Shown one piece after another: positions 28,889-37,269 of a stretch of 38,951 nt of DNA. The DNA comes from Gemmatimonadota bacterium. Its GTDB lineage: Bacteria > Gemmatimonadota > Gemmatimonadetes > JACCXV01 > JAHWKZ01. Numbering within the stretch: the stretch's first letter is position 1; each line of letters opens with the position of its first letter. The notes under the pieces are model-generated. The model was not told where the DNA came from. It saw only the letters and a program-made list of their open reading frames with translations, and made no database searches. The stretch spans positions 1 through 38,951 of the forward strand of contig JAHWKZ010000003.1 of assembly GCA_019347645.1 (NCBI GenBank), in the 5' to 3' direction. The position numbers and the translations under genes are program-made.

Positions 28889-29776
28889 CTAGATCCACTC
28901 TCGGAAGTCGTCTGGGATCAGTCCTCTCCTCTTATACCTCAACATCGAGTCCTCGCACGAGCACGCCGGCGTCGTGGTAGGAAGAAGCTCCAGGAAATTC
29001 CAGGTGATCTCGGGAAGGAGCTCGAGGGCCTCGTCGATCCAGACCTCGCGCCGCTCCTCGTCGATCTCCGCGACCCCTTCGGCGTAGTTCGTCACGTAGG
29101 CGACCGGATGGTAGCAGATCTCCAGCTCGCGAGCGAGGAACGCCTCGGGGGCGAGGGTCATGCCGACCAGATCGGCCCCCAGGACCCTCAGCATCCGCAC
29201 TTCGGCCGGAGTCTCCAGCCGAGGTCCCTCGTTGACGGCGTACACCGCGTCCCGGCGGGGCGTGAGCGCCATCTCGTCCATCACCTGCCCGAGAGCGTTC
29301 TCCAGAGTCGAGCAGAACGGCGGGCTCTGGCGGAGGATCCCGAAGCCCTTGTCCTCGAAGTAGGTGGAGGCGCGCCCCTTGGTGAAGTCGAGCAGGTCGG
29401 CCGGCAGGACGAACTCGCCAATCCGGAAGTCGGTCGACAGCGCCCCCGGGCCGCTCCACGCCACGATGCGGCGCACGCCCAGCTCCTTGAGCGCCCAGAC
29501 GTTCGCCCGGTAGTTGACGAACGGCGCGGTGACCCGGTACTCGCGCTCTCCGTGTCGCGGCAGGACGTAGAAGCGCCGCTCGCCGTGCTTCATGAACAGG
29601 ACGGGTGTGGAGCAGCCGAACGGTGTCTCCTTGACCAGCACGTCGACCACGGTGCCCAGCCGCTCGCGTGCCAGGCGGTACACCTTGCCGCCGGTGATGA
29701 ACGCGACCTCGGAGAACCTCTCGTCATAGGGGATCGACAGCGCCTTCGGGAGGACCTCGGTCCGAGGCTCGGTCAC
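28889..29776 (-). CDS. mtnP: S-methyl-5'-thioadenosine phosphorylase (MTAP/MTIP family)
   Basis: This 295-aa nucleoside phosphorylase has the family blocks 'FGCSTPVLF...HGERRFYVLPRHG', 'RIVAWSGPGALSTDFRIGEFVLPADLLDFT', 'NEGPRLETPAEVRMLRVLGADLVGMTLAPEAFLARE' and 'VTNYAEG'. It phosphorolyses methylthioadenosine (or methylthioinosine) to adenine and methylthioribose-1-phosphate in methionine salvage. The C-terminus 'CEDSMLRYKRRGLIPDDFREWI' is longer than in many members. The GTG start at 29776 overlaps the rnc stop as GTGA, so it is the last gene of the fab-rnc run. Confidence 0.9.
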   Translation of the reverse strand: MTEPRTEVLPKALSIPYDERFSEVAFITGGKVYRLARERLGTVVDVLVKETPFGCSTPVLFMKHGERRFYVLPRHGEREYRVTAPFVNYRANVWALKELGVRRIVAWSGPGALSTDFRIGEFVLPADLLDFTKGRASTYFEDKGFGILRQSPPFCSTLENALGQVMDEMALTPRRDAVYAVNEGPRLETPAEVRMLRVLGADLVGMTLAPEAFLARELEICYHPVAYVTNYAEGVAEIDEERREVWIDEALELLPEITWNFLELLPTTTPACSCEDSMLRYKRRGLIPDDFREWI

Positions 29777-30567
29777 GTTCGTTTGCCGCGCCGGTGCTCC
29801 GGGATCGACGCCTGCACCCTGTCGAGGCGCTCGAGCGCATCCATCGCCGCCTCCTTCTCGGCCTCCTTCTTCGTCCGCCCCCAACCGGAGCCCAGCGGCT
29901 CCCCCTCGAGCCACACCTGGCACTCGAAGTTTATGTTGTCTCGGTCGCCGTCGGGGGCGCTGGAGGCTCGATGCGTCCGATAGGTGAGCTGCCCGCGTCC
30001 GAGCTCGTGGATCGTCTCCTGGAGCCGGTTCTTGGCGGTGTGGAAGCCCTCCTCCCGCTCCAGGTCGCGCGAGAGGACGGTGCGCTCGATGAACCGCCGG
30101 GCGACCTCGAATCCGCCGTCCACGTAGAGCGCCCCGATCACGCCTTCGAGGGCGTCGGCCGCGATCTTCTGGCGGCCACCACCGGAGAGGAGATTGGGGT
30201 CCTCGCCGGTCTGGATCTCGTCGGGCAGACCGATCGCCTCGGAAGCCCCCGCCAGGAAGCGGCGGCTGATGATGTGCGCCCGCATCTGGGAGAGGACTCC
30301 CTCCTGCGAGTCGGGATGGCGCTCGAAGAGCCAGTTGCTCACGACCAGGTTGAGCACGCTGTCCCCCAGAAACTCCAGCCGCTCGTAGGACTCGCCGCGA
30401 CTGTGGGATTGGTCGAGGTAGGAGGGATGGGTGACGGCGCGACCGAGAAGCTCGTGGGAGGAGAAGCGGTGACCGAGGATCCGCTCCAAACGTCGGATCC
30501 TCTGCCCCCCTTCTTCCTTCGCCGCCTCTCCGTCTCCCATCCGGCGGCGGAACCACTCGAGGATCAT
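29773..30567 (-). CDS. rnc: Ribonuclease III
   Basis: This 264-aa double-strand-specific endonuclease has the nine-residue signature 'ERLEFLGDSVL' (E65, D69) and the second acidic cluster 'AADALEGVIGALY' (D138, E141). A C-terminal dsRNA-binding domain follows, with 'TYRTHRASSAPDGD...FECQVWLEGEPLGSGWGRTKKEAEKEAAMDAL'. It processes rRNA precursors and some mRNAs. Position after fabF is the usual acpP-fabF-rnc order. The start at 30567 lies 17 bases beyond the fabF stop. Confidence 0.97.
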   Translation of the reverse strand: MILEWFRRRMGDGEAAKEEGGQRIRRLERILGHRFSSHELLGRAVTHPSYLDQSHSRGESYERLEFLGDSVLNLVVSNWLFERHPDSQEGVLSQMRAHIISRRFLAGASEAIGLPDEIQTGEDPNLLSGGGRQKIAADALEGVIGALYVDGGFEVARRFIERTVLSRDLEREEGFHTAKNRLQETIHELGRGQLTYRTHRASSAPDGDRDNINFECQVWLEGEPLGSGWGRTKKEAEKEAAMDALERLDRVQASIPEHRRGKRT

Positions 30568-30583
30568 GCGCGTCGCTTCTCCG

Positions 30584-31828
30584 TCACTCCTCGAACCGCT
30601 TCACGGCCAGCACCGCGTTGTGGCCTCCGAAGCCGAACGAGTTCGTCAGCGCGGCTCCCACCTCCGCCTCCCGCATCGTGTTGGGGACGTAGTCGAGGTC
30701 GCACTGCGGGTCGGGGTTCTCGAGATTGATGGTGGGAGGCACTTTCCCCTCGGCCAGCACCATCGAGGTGATGACGAACTCCAGCCCTCCGGCGCCGCCG
30801 AGCAGGTGACCGGTCATCGACTTGGTGGATCCCACCATCATGTCGTGGGCGTGGTCGCCGAAGACCGATTTGATCGCCATCGTCTCGTACTCGTCGTTGA
30901 ACGGGGTCGAGGTGCCGTGGGCGTTCACGTAGTCGTAGGCCTCGGGCTCGAGACCGCTCTCCTCCACCGCCAGTCGCATGGCCCGGGCGGCACCCTCGCC
31001 GTTGGGGGCAGGGGCGGTGATGTGATAGGCGTCGGCGGTCATTCCCACCCCGACGATCTCGGCGTAGATGCGCTCGGCGCCGCGCGCCTTCGCGTGATCG
31101 AGCTCCTCGAGCACCACCATGCCGGCTCCCTCGCCGAGGACGAAGCCGTCGCGCTCCGCGTCGAAGGGACGGCTGGCTCGCTCGGGCTCGTCGTTGCGCG
31201 TCGACATCGCCTTCATCGCCGCGAATCCGCCGATGGACATCGGGGTGACGGCCGCCTCGGTGCCGCCGCAGACGATGGCGTCGGCGTCACCGTGCTCGAT
31301 CAGCCGGAACGCATCGCCGATCGCGTGGGCGCTCGACGCGCAGGCGGATACGGTGCAGTAGTTGGGACCCTTGGCGCCGTGACGCATGGATACGATCCCG
31401 GCGGCGATGTCCGGGATCATCATGGGGATGTAGAACGGGCTGATCTTGGAGGGACCGCCCTCGAGGAAGCGCGAGGTCTGGATCTCGTGGGTGCCGATGC
31501 CGCCGATCCCGGAGCCGATGATGACCCCCACCCGGGTCGCCTCCTCGGTCTCCATGTCGAGACCCGAGTCGGCCATCGCCATCGCGGAGGCGGCGACGGC
31601 GAACTGCGTGAACAGATCCTGCCGTCGGGCCTCCTTCCGGTCCATCCACGCGTCCGGATCGAACCCGTCGACTTCGGCCGCGATCTTCGTCGCGAACCCC
31701 GACGGGTCGAAGCGGGTGATGGTGCGGACGCCGGAGACACCCTTCAGAAGGTTTTCCCACGTCGTCGCCAGGTCGTTCCCCAACCCGGTGAGGCATCCCA
31801 TCCCGGTGACGACGACGCGGCGACCCAC
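30584..31828 (-). CDS. fabF: 3-oxoacyl-[acyl-carrier-protein] synthase II
   Basis: This 414-aa elongating condensing enzyme has the catalytic triad C163 ('TVSACASSAH'), H304 ('VNAHGTSTPFND') and H341 ('KSMTGHLLGGAGG'), with terminal 'TNSFGFGGHNA'. The start is the GTG at 31828 ('VGRRVVVTGMG'), five bases past the acpP stop and preceded by GGAG; an upstream in-frame extension would overlap acpP. It elongates acyl-ACP with malonyl-ACP in fatty acid synthesis. Confidence 0.97.
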   Translation of the reverse strand: MGRRVVVTGMGCLTGLGNDLATTWENLLKGVSGVRTITRFDPSGFATKIAAEVDGFDPDAWMDRKEARRQDLFTQFAVAASAMAMADSGLDMETEEATRVGVIIGSGIGGIGTHEIQTSRFLEGGPSKISPFYIPMMIPDIAAGIVSMRHGAKGPNYCTVSACASSAHAIGDAFRLIEHGDADAIVCGGTEAAVTPMSIGGFAAMKAMSTRNDEPERASRPFDAERDGFVLGEGAGMVVLEELDHAKARGAERIYAEIVGVGMTADAYHITAPAPNGEGAARAMRLAVEESGLEPEAYDYVNAHGTSTPFNDEYETMAIKSVFGDHAHDMMVGSTKSMTGHLLGGAGGLEFVITSMVLAEGKVPPTINLENPDPQCDLDYVPNTMREAEVGAALTNSFGFGGHNAVLAVKRFEE

Positions 31829-31833
31829 CGAGC

Positions 31834-32070
<237 letters not shown>

Positions 32071-32108
32071 TCGCTCTCCTCCCGCACCGCGAGTCTACCG
32101 GAGCGCGC

Positions 32109-32858
32109 TCACCGGGTGAGCCCGCCGTCCACACAGATGACTTGGCCGGTAATATAGCCCGCGAGCGGGGAGGCGATAAACACCGCCAGGTTCGCGACGT
32201 CCCGTGGATCCCCCAGCCGGCCGGCCGGGATCCGGCTCGCGTAGTCCGCCTTCGCCGCCTCGCCGATCGCGCCGGTCATCTCCGTCTCGATGTATCCCGG
32301 AGCGATCGCGTTCGCGGTGACGCCGCGGGCCGCGACCTCGGCGGCGAGCGATTTGGTGAAGCCGATCAGGCCGGCCTTGCTGGCCGCGTAGTTCGATTGG
32401 CCCGGATTGCCGGTGAGGCCCACGACCGAGCTGACGTTGAGGATCCTCCCGTAGCGCTGGCGGATCATCGAGCGGACGGCCAGGCGGCACCAGTGGAACG
32501 CCCCGGACAGGTTGACCGCGAGGACGTCCTCCCACTCCTCGTCCTTCATCCTCAGCAGCAGGTTGTCGCGGGTCATGCCCGCGTTGTTGACCAGGATGTC
32601 GAGACCCTCCCAGGCCTCCGTCACATCGTCCCACGCACGACCCACGTCGGTGGCGCTCGAGACGTCACCGACCAGCGCCAGCGAACGGACCCCCCTGCCG
32701 ACGATCGCTTCGGCGGCCTCCCGGACCGACCCCTCGCTCCGCGCGAACACGGCCACGTCCGCCCCCGACTCCGCCAGGGCCTCGGCGATCGCACGGCCGA
32801 TCCCGCGATTGCCACCGGTGACCAGCGCGCGCTTCTCGGAGAGATCGATCCCGATCAC
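32109..32858 (-). CDS. fabG: 3-oxoacyl-[acyl-carrier-protein] reductase
   Basis: This 249-aa short-chain dehydrogenase has the cofactor loop 'TGGNRGIG' (14-21), 'NNAG' at 91-94, and catalytic Ser144, Tyr157 and Lys161 ('NVSSVVG', 'YAASK'). It ends with the FabG-typical 'TGQVICVDGGLTR'. The GTG start at 32858 overlaps the fabD stop (GTGA). It reduces 3-ketoacyl-ACP with NADPH. Confidence 0.96.
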   Translation of the reverse strand: MIGIDLSEKRALVTGGNRGIGRAIAEALAESGADVAVFARSEGSVREAAEAIVGRGVRSLALVGDVSSATDVGRAWDDVTEAWEGLDILVNNAGMTRDNLLLRMKDEEWEDVLAVNLSGAFHWCRLAVRSMIRQRYGRILNVSSVVGLTGNPGQSNYAASKAGLIGFTKSLAAEVAARGVTANAIAPGYIETEMTGAIGEAAKADYASRIPAGRLGDPRDVANLAVFIASPLAGYITGQVICVDGGLTR

Positions 32859-33778
32859 CGCGCGGCCAGCTCTTCCAGGTCCGCGGGTCCACCGACCGCG
32901 GATCCCTCCAGGTCGCGATCGATCCGCTTGAGCAGGCCCGTCAGCACGCTGCCCGCTCCCGGTTCGTAGAACGTCGTGGCGCCCGACTCCCTGAGCTCCA
33001 TCACGCACTCCACCCATCGAACCGGCGCGGTGAGCTGGCGGAGCAGTCGATCGGAGATCGCGTCGGGGTCGACGACCGGCCGGGCGTCCACGTTGGCCAC
33101 CACCGGAATCCGCGGGGTCCCCACCTCGACCTCGTCGAGCGCGGCCGCCAGCCGCTCCGCGGCCGGGGCCATCAGGGGCGAATGGAACGCGCCCGAGACC
33201 TGGAGCTCGATCGCCCGCCGTGCACCGTGGTCCCGCGCCACCTCGACGGCGCGGCGGACGGCGGCGGTCGAGCCCGAGATCACGATCTGTCCCGGGGCGT
33301 TGTAGTTGGCGGGTTCGAGCACCTCGTCGCCCTCGCGGACGGCCGCGCAGAGCTCCTCCACCGCGGCGGGCTCCATCCCGAAGACGGCGGCCATGGTCCC
33401 CGGCCGGGCGCGGCCGGCGTCGGCCATCGCCTCGCCGCGGGTCCGGACAAGGCCCAGCGCTTCATCGAACGCCAGGCTCCCCGCCGCCACGTGGGCGCTG
33501 AACTCGCCCAGCGAGTGGCCCGCCGCCACCGTGGGATGGATCCCTCGCGCCGCGAGCACCCGGACGGCCGCGACCGAATGTGTCAACAGGGCCGGCTGGG
33601 CGTTCTGGGTGGCGGTCAGCTCCTCCTCCGGCCCGTTCCAGCAAAGCTCCGAGAGCGCGAAGCCCAGGACCTCGTCGGCTTCCTCGAACGTCCGACGCGC
33701 CTCGGGGAAGGCCTCCGCCAGCTCGCGCCCCATCCCCACCACCTGGCTCCCCTGCCCCGGCATCTGGAAGGCGATCAC
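32855..33778 (-). CDS. fabD: Malonyl-CoA:ACP transacylase
   Basis: This 307-aa acyltransferase has the oxyanion 'PGQGSQ' motif, the nucleophile Ser89 in 'AGHSLGEF' and His199 in 'GAFHSPLM'. It loads malonate onto ACP. The GTG start at 33778 overlaps the fabH stop (GTGA). Size is normal. Confidence 0.97.
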   Translation of the reverse strand: MIAFQMPGQGSQVVGMGRELAEAFPEARRTFEEADEVLGFALSELCWNGPEEELTATQNAQPALLTHSVAAVRVLAARGIHPTVAAGHSLGEFSAHVAAGSLAFDEALGLVRTRGEAMADAGRARPGTMAAVFGMEPAAVEELCAAVREGDEVLEPANYNAPGQIVISGSTAAVRRAVEVARDHGARRAIELQVSGAFHSPLMAPAAERLAAALDEVEVGTPRIPVVANVDARPVVDPDAISDRLLRQLTAPVRWVECVMELRESGATTFYEPGAGSVLTGLLKRIDRDLEGSAVGGPADLEELAAR

Positions 33779-34770
33779 AGGCGGAACACCATGCTGCCCC
33801 AGGCGAGACCGCCGCCGAAGGCGGTCATCAGGATGGTGGCGCCCTCGCCGACCAGCTCCCGCTTTCGGACCTCGTCGAGGCCGATCGGAATCGATGCGCT
33901 GGAGGTGTTGCCGTAGCGGTCGATGTTCACGTAGACCCGGTCCATCTCCACGCCCAGGCGCTTGGCCACGCCCTCGATGATCCGGATGTTCGCCTGGTGG
34001 GGGACGACGAGGTCGATGTCGTCGATGGTGAGGCCCGCTCGATGGAGCGCGATCCGGCTGGAGGTGTCCATCTGGAGGACCGCGTTCTTGAATACCTCGC
34101 GACCCTCCTGTCGGACGTACTCCATCCGCTCGGCGCGGGTCTCCTCGGTGGAGGGCCGCGCCGCCCCGCCGGCGGGGCGCCAGAGCAGCTCGGCCAGCCG
34201 CCCGTCGGTCTGCATGTGGGTGGAGAGGATGCTCGAGCCGTTCTCCCCCGACCTGCCGAACAACGCCGCGCCGGCGCCGTCGCCGAACAAGACGCAGGTG
34301 GTGCGGTCGGTGTAGTCGATGATGGCGCTCATCTTCTCGGCGCCGATCACCAGAATCGTCTCGAACCCGTCGGAGCGGAGGAACCCGTCGGCGATCTTCA
34401 CTCCGTAGAGCCATCCCGCGCAGGCGGCCGAGACGTCGAAGGCGACGGCGTTGTGGGCCCCCATCAGGGCCTGGGCCTCGCACGACGTGGAAGGGAGCAG
34501 GTGATCGGGCGTGGCCGTGGAGAGCACGATCACGTCGAGGTCCAGCGGGTCGATCCCCGCCTCCTCAAGCGCCCTCGTCCCCGCGCCGGCGGCGAGATCG
34601 GCGGTATTCTGCCCCTCCTCGCACATCCGCCGCTCCTTGATGCCGGTGCGGGTCGTGATCCATTCGTCGGTGGTGTCGATGAACTTTTCGAAGTCGGCGT
34701 TGGTGACCACCTTCTCCGGAACCTCCAGGCCGGTTCCCCGGAGCGTCGCCCCGATCCCGCCGCGGCTCAT
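33775..34770 (-). CDS. fabH: 3-oxoacyl-[acyl-carrier-protein] synthase III
   Basis: This 331-aa initiating condensing enzyme has the triad C117 ('VSAACAGWLYG'), H258 ('VVPHQANIRI') and N288 ('DRYGNTSSASIP'). It condenses an acyl-CoA primer with malonyl-ACP. The ATG overlaps the plsX stop (ATGA). An insertion around residues 185-215 ('AARPSTEETRAERMEYVRQ') is within the range seen in the family. Confidence 0.97.
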   Translation of the reverse strand: MSRGGIGATLRGTGLEVPEKVVTNADFEKFIDTTDEWITTRTGIKERRMCEEGQNTADLAAGAGTRALEEAGIDPLDLDVIVLSTATPDHLLPSTSCEAQALMGAHNAVAFDVSAACAGWLYGVKIADGFLRSDGFETILVIGAEKMSAIIDYTDRTTCVLFGDGAGAALFGRSGENGSSILSTHMQTDGRLAELLWRPAGGAARPSTEETRAERMEYVRQEGREVFKNAVLQMDTSSRIALHRAGLTIDDIDLVVPHQANIRIIEGVAKRLGVEMDRVYVNIDRYGNTSSASIPIGLDEVRKRELVGEGATILMTAFGGGLAWGSMVFRL

Positions 34771-35837
34771 CCGGCTCCCCCGCTCTTCCCGGCCCCGACG
34801 CCGGTCGGCGTCTCGTCCGCGCCGGCGGGCGTCCCCGAACCCGCCTCCTCGCGGACCGCCCGTTCGATGCTGCGGTGCAGAGCGCGCTCGGAGGCCACTT
34901 TGGCGACCCGGATGGCGTTGCCCATCGCCTTCACGCTGGAGCCGCCGTGGCCGATGATCACCACGCCGTCGATGCCCAGGAGCGGCGCCCCGCCGTGCTC
35001 GGCGTAGTCGAGACGGCGCTCGAGCGAGGCGAAGGCCGGCTCCATCAGAGCCGCGCCCATTCGCGAACGCAGGCTTCGATCCACCGCCTCCCGGATGGCG
35101 TCGGTGAAGAAGTCGATCATCGACTCGCCGAACTTGAGCAGGATGTTGCCGACGAAGCCGTCGCAGACCACGACGTCGACCGAGCCCTCGAGGACGTCCC
35201 TCCCCTCGACGTTGCCCACGAACTCCAGCCGGCTCCCCGCCAGGAGCGCGTGCGCCGCCACCGTCAGCTCGTTCCCCTTCGTCGGCTCCTCGCCGATCGA
35301 GAGGAGGCCGACCTTCGGCCGCTCTCGGCCCAGGATCTCGCGGGCGTAGAGGTGTCCCATGAGGCCGAACTGGAGGAGGTGCCGGGGCCGGGCGTCGACG
35401 TTGGCCCCGACGTCCAGGACGAGGCACGGCTCGCGTCGGGTGGGCCAGACGGTGACGATCGCCGGCCGGCTGATGGTCTCGACCCGTCCCAGCGTGGCCA
35501 GCGCGGCCGCCATGACCGCTCCGGTGTTGCCCGCCGACACGAACGCGTGAGCCTTGCCGCTCTTCTGCAGCTCGAGACCCACCCGGATCGACGATTCGCG
35601 CTTGCTCCGCACCGCCGCCACCGGAGGCTCGTCCATCCCCACCACCTGGGGCGCGTGGACCAGCCGCAATCCACTCCCGAAGCCGCGGCCGATCAGCGGC
35701 CGAACCCGCGACTCGTCGCCCACCAGCAGGATCTCGAGGTCGCTCCCCGCCTCGCGCAGCGCGGCGATCGCCCCGCGGACCGGCGTCTCAGGCGCGTGAT
35801 CGCCCCCCATGGCATCGACGGCGATCGTCATGGCCAC
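34767..35837 (-). CDS. plsX: Phosphate acyltransferase PlsX
   Basis: This 356-aa protein makes acyl-phosphate from acyl-ACP for phospholipid synthesis. It opens with 'TIAVDAMGGDHAPETPVRGAI' and has 'SAGNTGAVMAAA', 'LLSIGEEPTKGNEL', 'FVGNVEGRDVLEG' and 'DGFVGNILLKF'. The GTG at 35837 is favoured because GGAGG lies 7 bases upstream; the ATG two codons later is too far from it. The last 20 residues are a Gly/Ala-rich extension that overlaps fabH. Confidence 0.96.
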   Translation of the reverse strand: MAMTIAVDAMGGDHAPETPVRGAIAALREAGSDLEILLVGDESRVRPLIGRGFGSGLRLVHAPQVVGMDEPPVAAVRSKRESSIRVGLELQKSGKAHAFVSAGNTGAVMAAALATLGRVETISRPAIVTVWPTRREPCLVLDVGANVDARPRHLLQFGLMGHLYAREILGRERPKVGLLSIGEEPTKGNELTVAAHALLAGSRLEFVGNVEGRDVLEGSVDVVVCDGFVGNILLKFGESMIDFFTDAIREAVDRSLRSRMGAALMEPAFASLERRLDYAEHGGAPLLGIDGVVIIGHGGSSVKAMGNAIRVAKVASERALHRSIERAVREEAGSGTPAGADETPTGVGAGKSGGAG

Positions 35838-35935
35838 GCGGGTTCCTCCGGGTTGGTGGCTCGGGCGGCGGTCGGTGATGAAGAGCGGTCCTCGCAGCGG
35901 AATCCTCCGACCGCGGCCTCACGCCGGGAAGCGCC

Positions 35936-36118
35936 CTAGAACTCCTCGACGTCGATGACCTGACGCCCCGCGTAATGCCCGCAGTGGGGGCAAACGCGGT
36001 GCGGGATCTTCGGCTGCAGGCACTTGTCGCACTTCACGACCGTCGGCGCGGTCGCCTTCTTGTGAGTCCGGCGCTTCCGCTGCCGGGACTTGCTGATCTT
36101 CCTCTTCGGTACGGCCAT
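35936..36118 (-). CDS. rpmF: 50S ribosomal protein L32
   Basis: This 60-aa basic protein starts 'MAVPKRKISKSRQRKRRTHKK', the L32 hallmark. A zinc ribbon follows with C30, C33, C43 and C46 ('CDKC', 'CPHC'), so this is the zinc-binding form. It lies between YceD and plsX, a conserved order linking the ribosome to lipid synthesis genes. Confidence 0.98.
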   Translation of the reverse strand: MAVPKRKISKSRQRKRRTHKKATAPTVVKCDKCLQPKIPHRVCPHCGHYAGRQVIDVEEF

Positions 36119-36181
36119 CGTGTCACCTCGTTTTGTTGATATCCTATGTTACTGCGGCACATTGGATTGCCGCCGATCGAC

Positions 36182-36709
36182 TCAACCTTTTTCTCCGAGG
36201 TCGAGCTTCTCCAGCTCGCCCCATCGCGAGTCCACCGTCTCCACGGTGCAACTGCATTCCTTCTCGTTGCGGTTCGTGCCGCAGACGGGGCAGATGCCCT
36301 TGCACTCCTCCCGGCAGACGGGATACCGCTCGGTCTCGAGGAACAGCCGGTCGCGAACCTGGCGGTCGATCTCGATCCCCGCCGCGCCGCGATCGATCCA
36401 CACGATGTCGTCGTCGCCCGGCTCGTCGGACTCCTCGGCGTCCCGCCCGGGCTCCTGGAACACCGTCCGGAACGTCTCGTCGATCTCGACGGCGGTCGGC
36501 ACCAGGCACCGGCGGCACGGCTCCAACGCCGTTCCCCGAATGCGGGCGGTCATCACGAACGTCCGCTGCGCCGGGTGGACGAGCTCGACGTCGACCCCGA
36601 TCGGCTCGCGGATCTCGAAGTCGTATCCTTCGAGGACCGGATGGTCGGGACCGATCTCGAAGCGCTCCTCGAGCCGCCCCTCCCGGAGTTTGGTCAGGTC
36701 TAGTCGCAT
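36182..36709 (-). CDS. YceD family protein (DUF177)
   Basis: This 175-aa protein has the DUF177 core 'ARIRGTALEPCRRCLVPTAVEIDETFRTVF' and 'QVRDRLFLETERYPVCREECKGICPVCGTNRNEKECSC', with metal-binding Cys pairs. YceD is thought to take part in 23S rRNA accumulation and is nearly always next to rpmF, as here. No ribosome site precedes the ATG at 36709, and a promoter-like pair places transcription start within about 3 bases of it. It is probably the first gene of the rpmF-plsX-fab operon. Confidence 0.9.
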   Translation of the reverse strand: MRLDLTKLREGRLEERFEIGPDHPVLEGYDFEIREPIGVDVELVHPAQRTFVMTARIRGTALEPCRRCLVPTAVEIDETFRTVFQEPGRDAEESDEPGDDDIVWIDRGAAGIEIDRQVRDRLFLETERYPVCREECKGICPVCGTNRNEKECSCTVETVDSRWGELEKLDLGEKG

Positions 36710-36718
36710 GAACGGTCG

Positions 36719-36747
36719 AAAATACCGCTCCGCCGAGGCGGCATCAA
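36719..36747 (-). promoter_or_regulatory. Candidate promoter of the YceD-rpmF-plsX-fab operon
   Basis: On the minus strand TTGATG (36742-36747) and TATTTT (36719-36724) are 17 bases apart. A start about 7 bases downstream would fall near 36711-36712, almost on the YceD ATG, so the first gene may be leaderless. The -10 is identical to that proposed for rpsT. Confidence 0.5.
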
Positions 36748-36759
36748 ACCGAACGGACG

Positions 36760-37224
36760 CTACGGCAGGACCTCCCGCTCGCCCACGTCCCGCGAACCCG
36801 CCCCGCCCGCAGGCGCCGATCGCCCGAAGAAGAAGTCGATCTCGCGCGCGGCGTTCTCGGGGGAGTCGGAAGCGTGGATGGCGTTGCGCTCCACCGATTC
36901 GGCGTAGAGCCGGCGCACGGTGCCCTCCTCCGCCTCCTCCGGGTCCGTCGCGCCGATCGTCTCGCGGAGCGCCGAGATCGCGTCCTCGCGCTCCAGGACC
37001 ATCGGCACGCAGGGACCGCTCGTCATGAACTCCACCAGGGAGCCGTAGAACGGCCGCCCGGCGTGGACCTCGTAGAAGCGACGCGCCTCGGCCGTGGAGA
37101 GTCGCTCCATTCGCATCTCCTTCACCTCGAAACCGGCGCCCTCGAGATGTGCGAGGACCTTGCCGATCCGGCTCCTCGACACCACGTCCGGCTTGATGAT
37201 CGCGAGGGTTCGCTCCACGGCCAT
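36760..37224 (-). CDS. ndk: Nucleoside diphosphate kinase
   Basis: This 154-aa enzyme transfers the gamma phosphate between nucleotides through phospho-His117 in 'NAIHASDSPENAAREIDFFF'. The start 'MAVERTLAIIKPDVV' is typical. About 15 extra residues form a Gly/Ala-rich tail. An AAGGAG ribosome site precedes the ATG. It lies downstream of the EIIA-CBS gene, and sucCD-ndk neighbourhoods are common in bacteria. Confidence 0.97.
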   Translation of the reverse strand: MAVERTLAIIKPDVVSRSRIGKVLAHLEGAGFEVKEMRMERLSTAEARRFYEVHAGRPFYGSLVEFMTSGPCVPMVLEREDAISALRETIGATDPEEAEEGTVRRLYAESVERNAIHASDSPENAAREIDFFFGRSAPAGGAGSRDVGEREVLP

Positions 37225-37269
37225 GCAGGGACTCCTTTCGAGGGATTCGGTGCGACCGCCGGGGCCGGA

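Noticed and set aside
29773..30556. Apparent fusion of rnc-region sequence to mtnP in one frame
   Set aside because: The upstream part is an out-of-frame reading of rnc. mtnP starts at the GTG overlapping the rnc stop.
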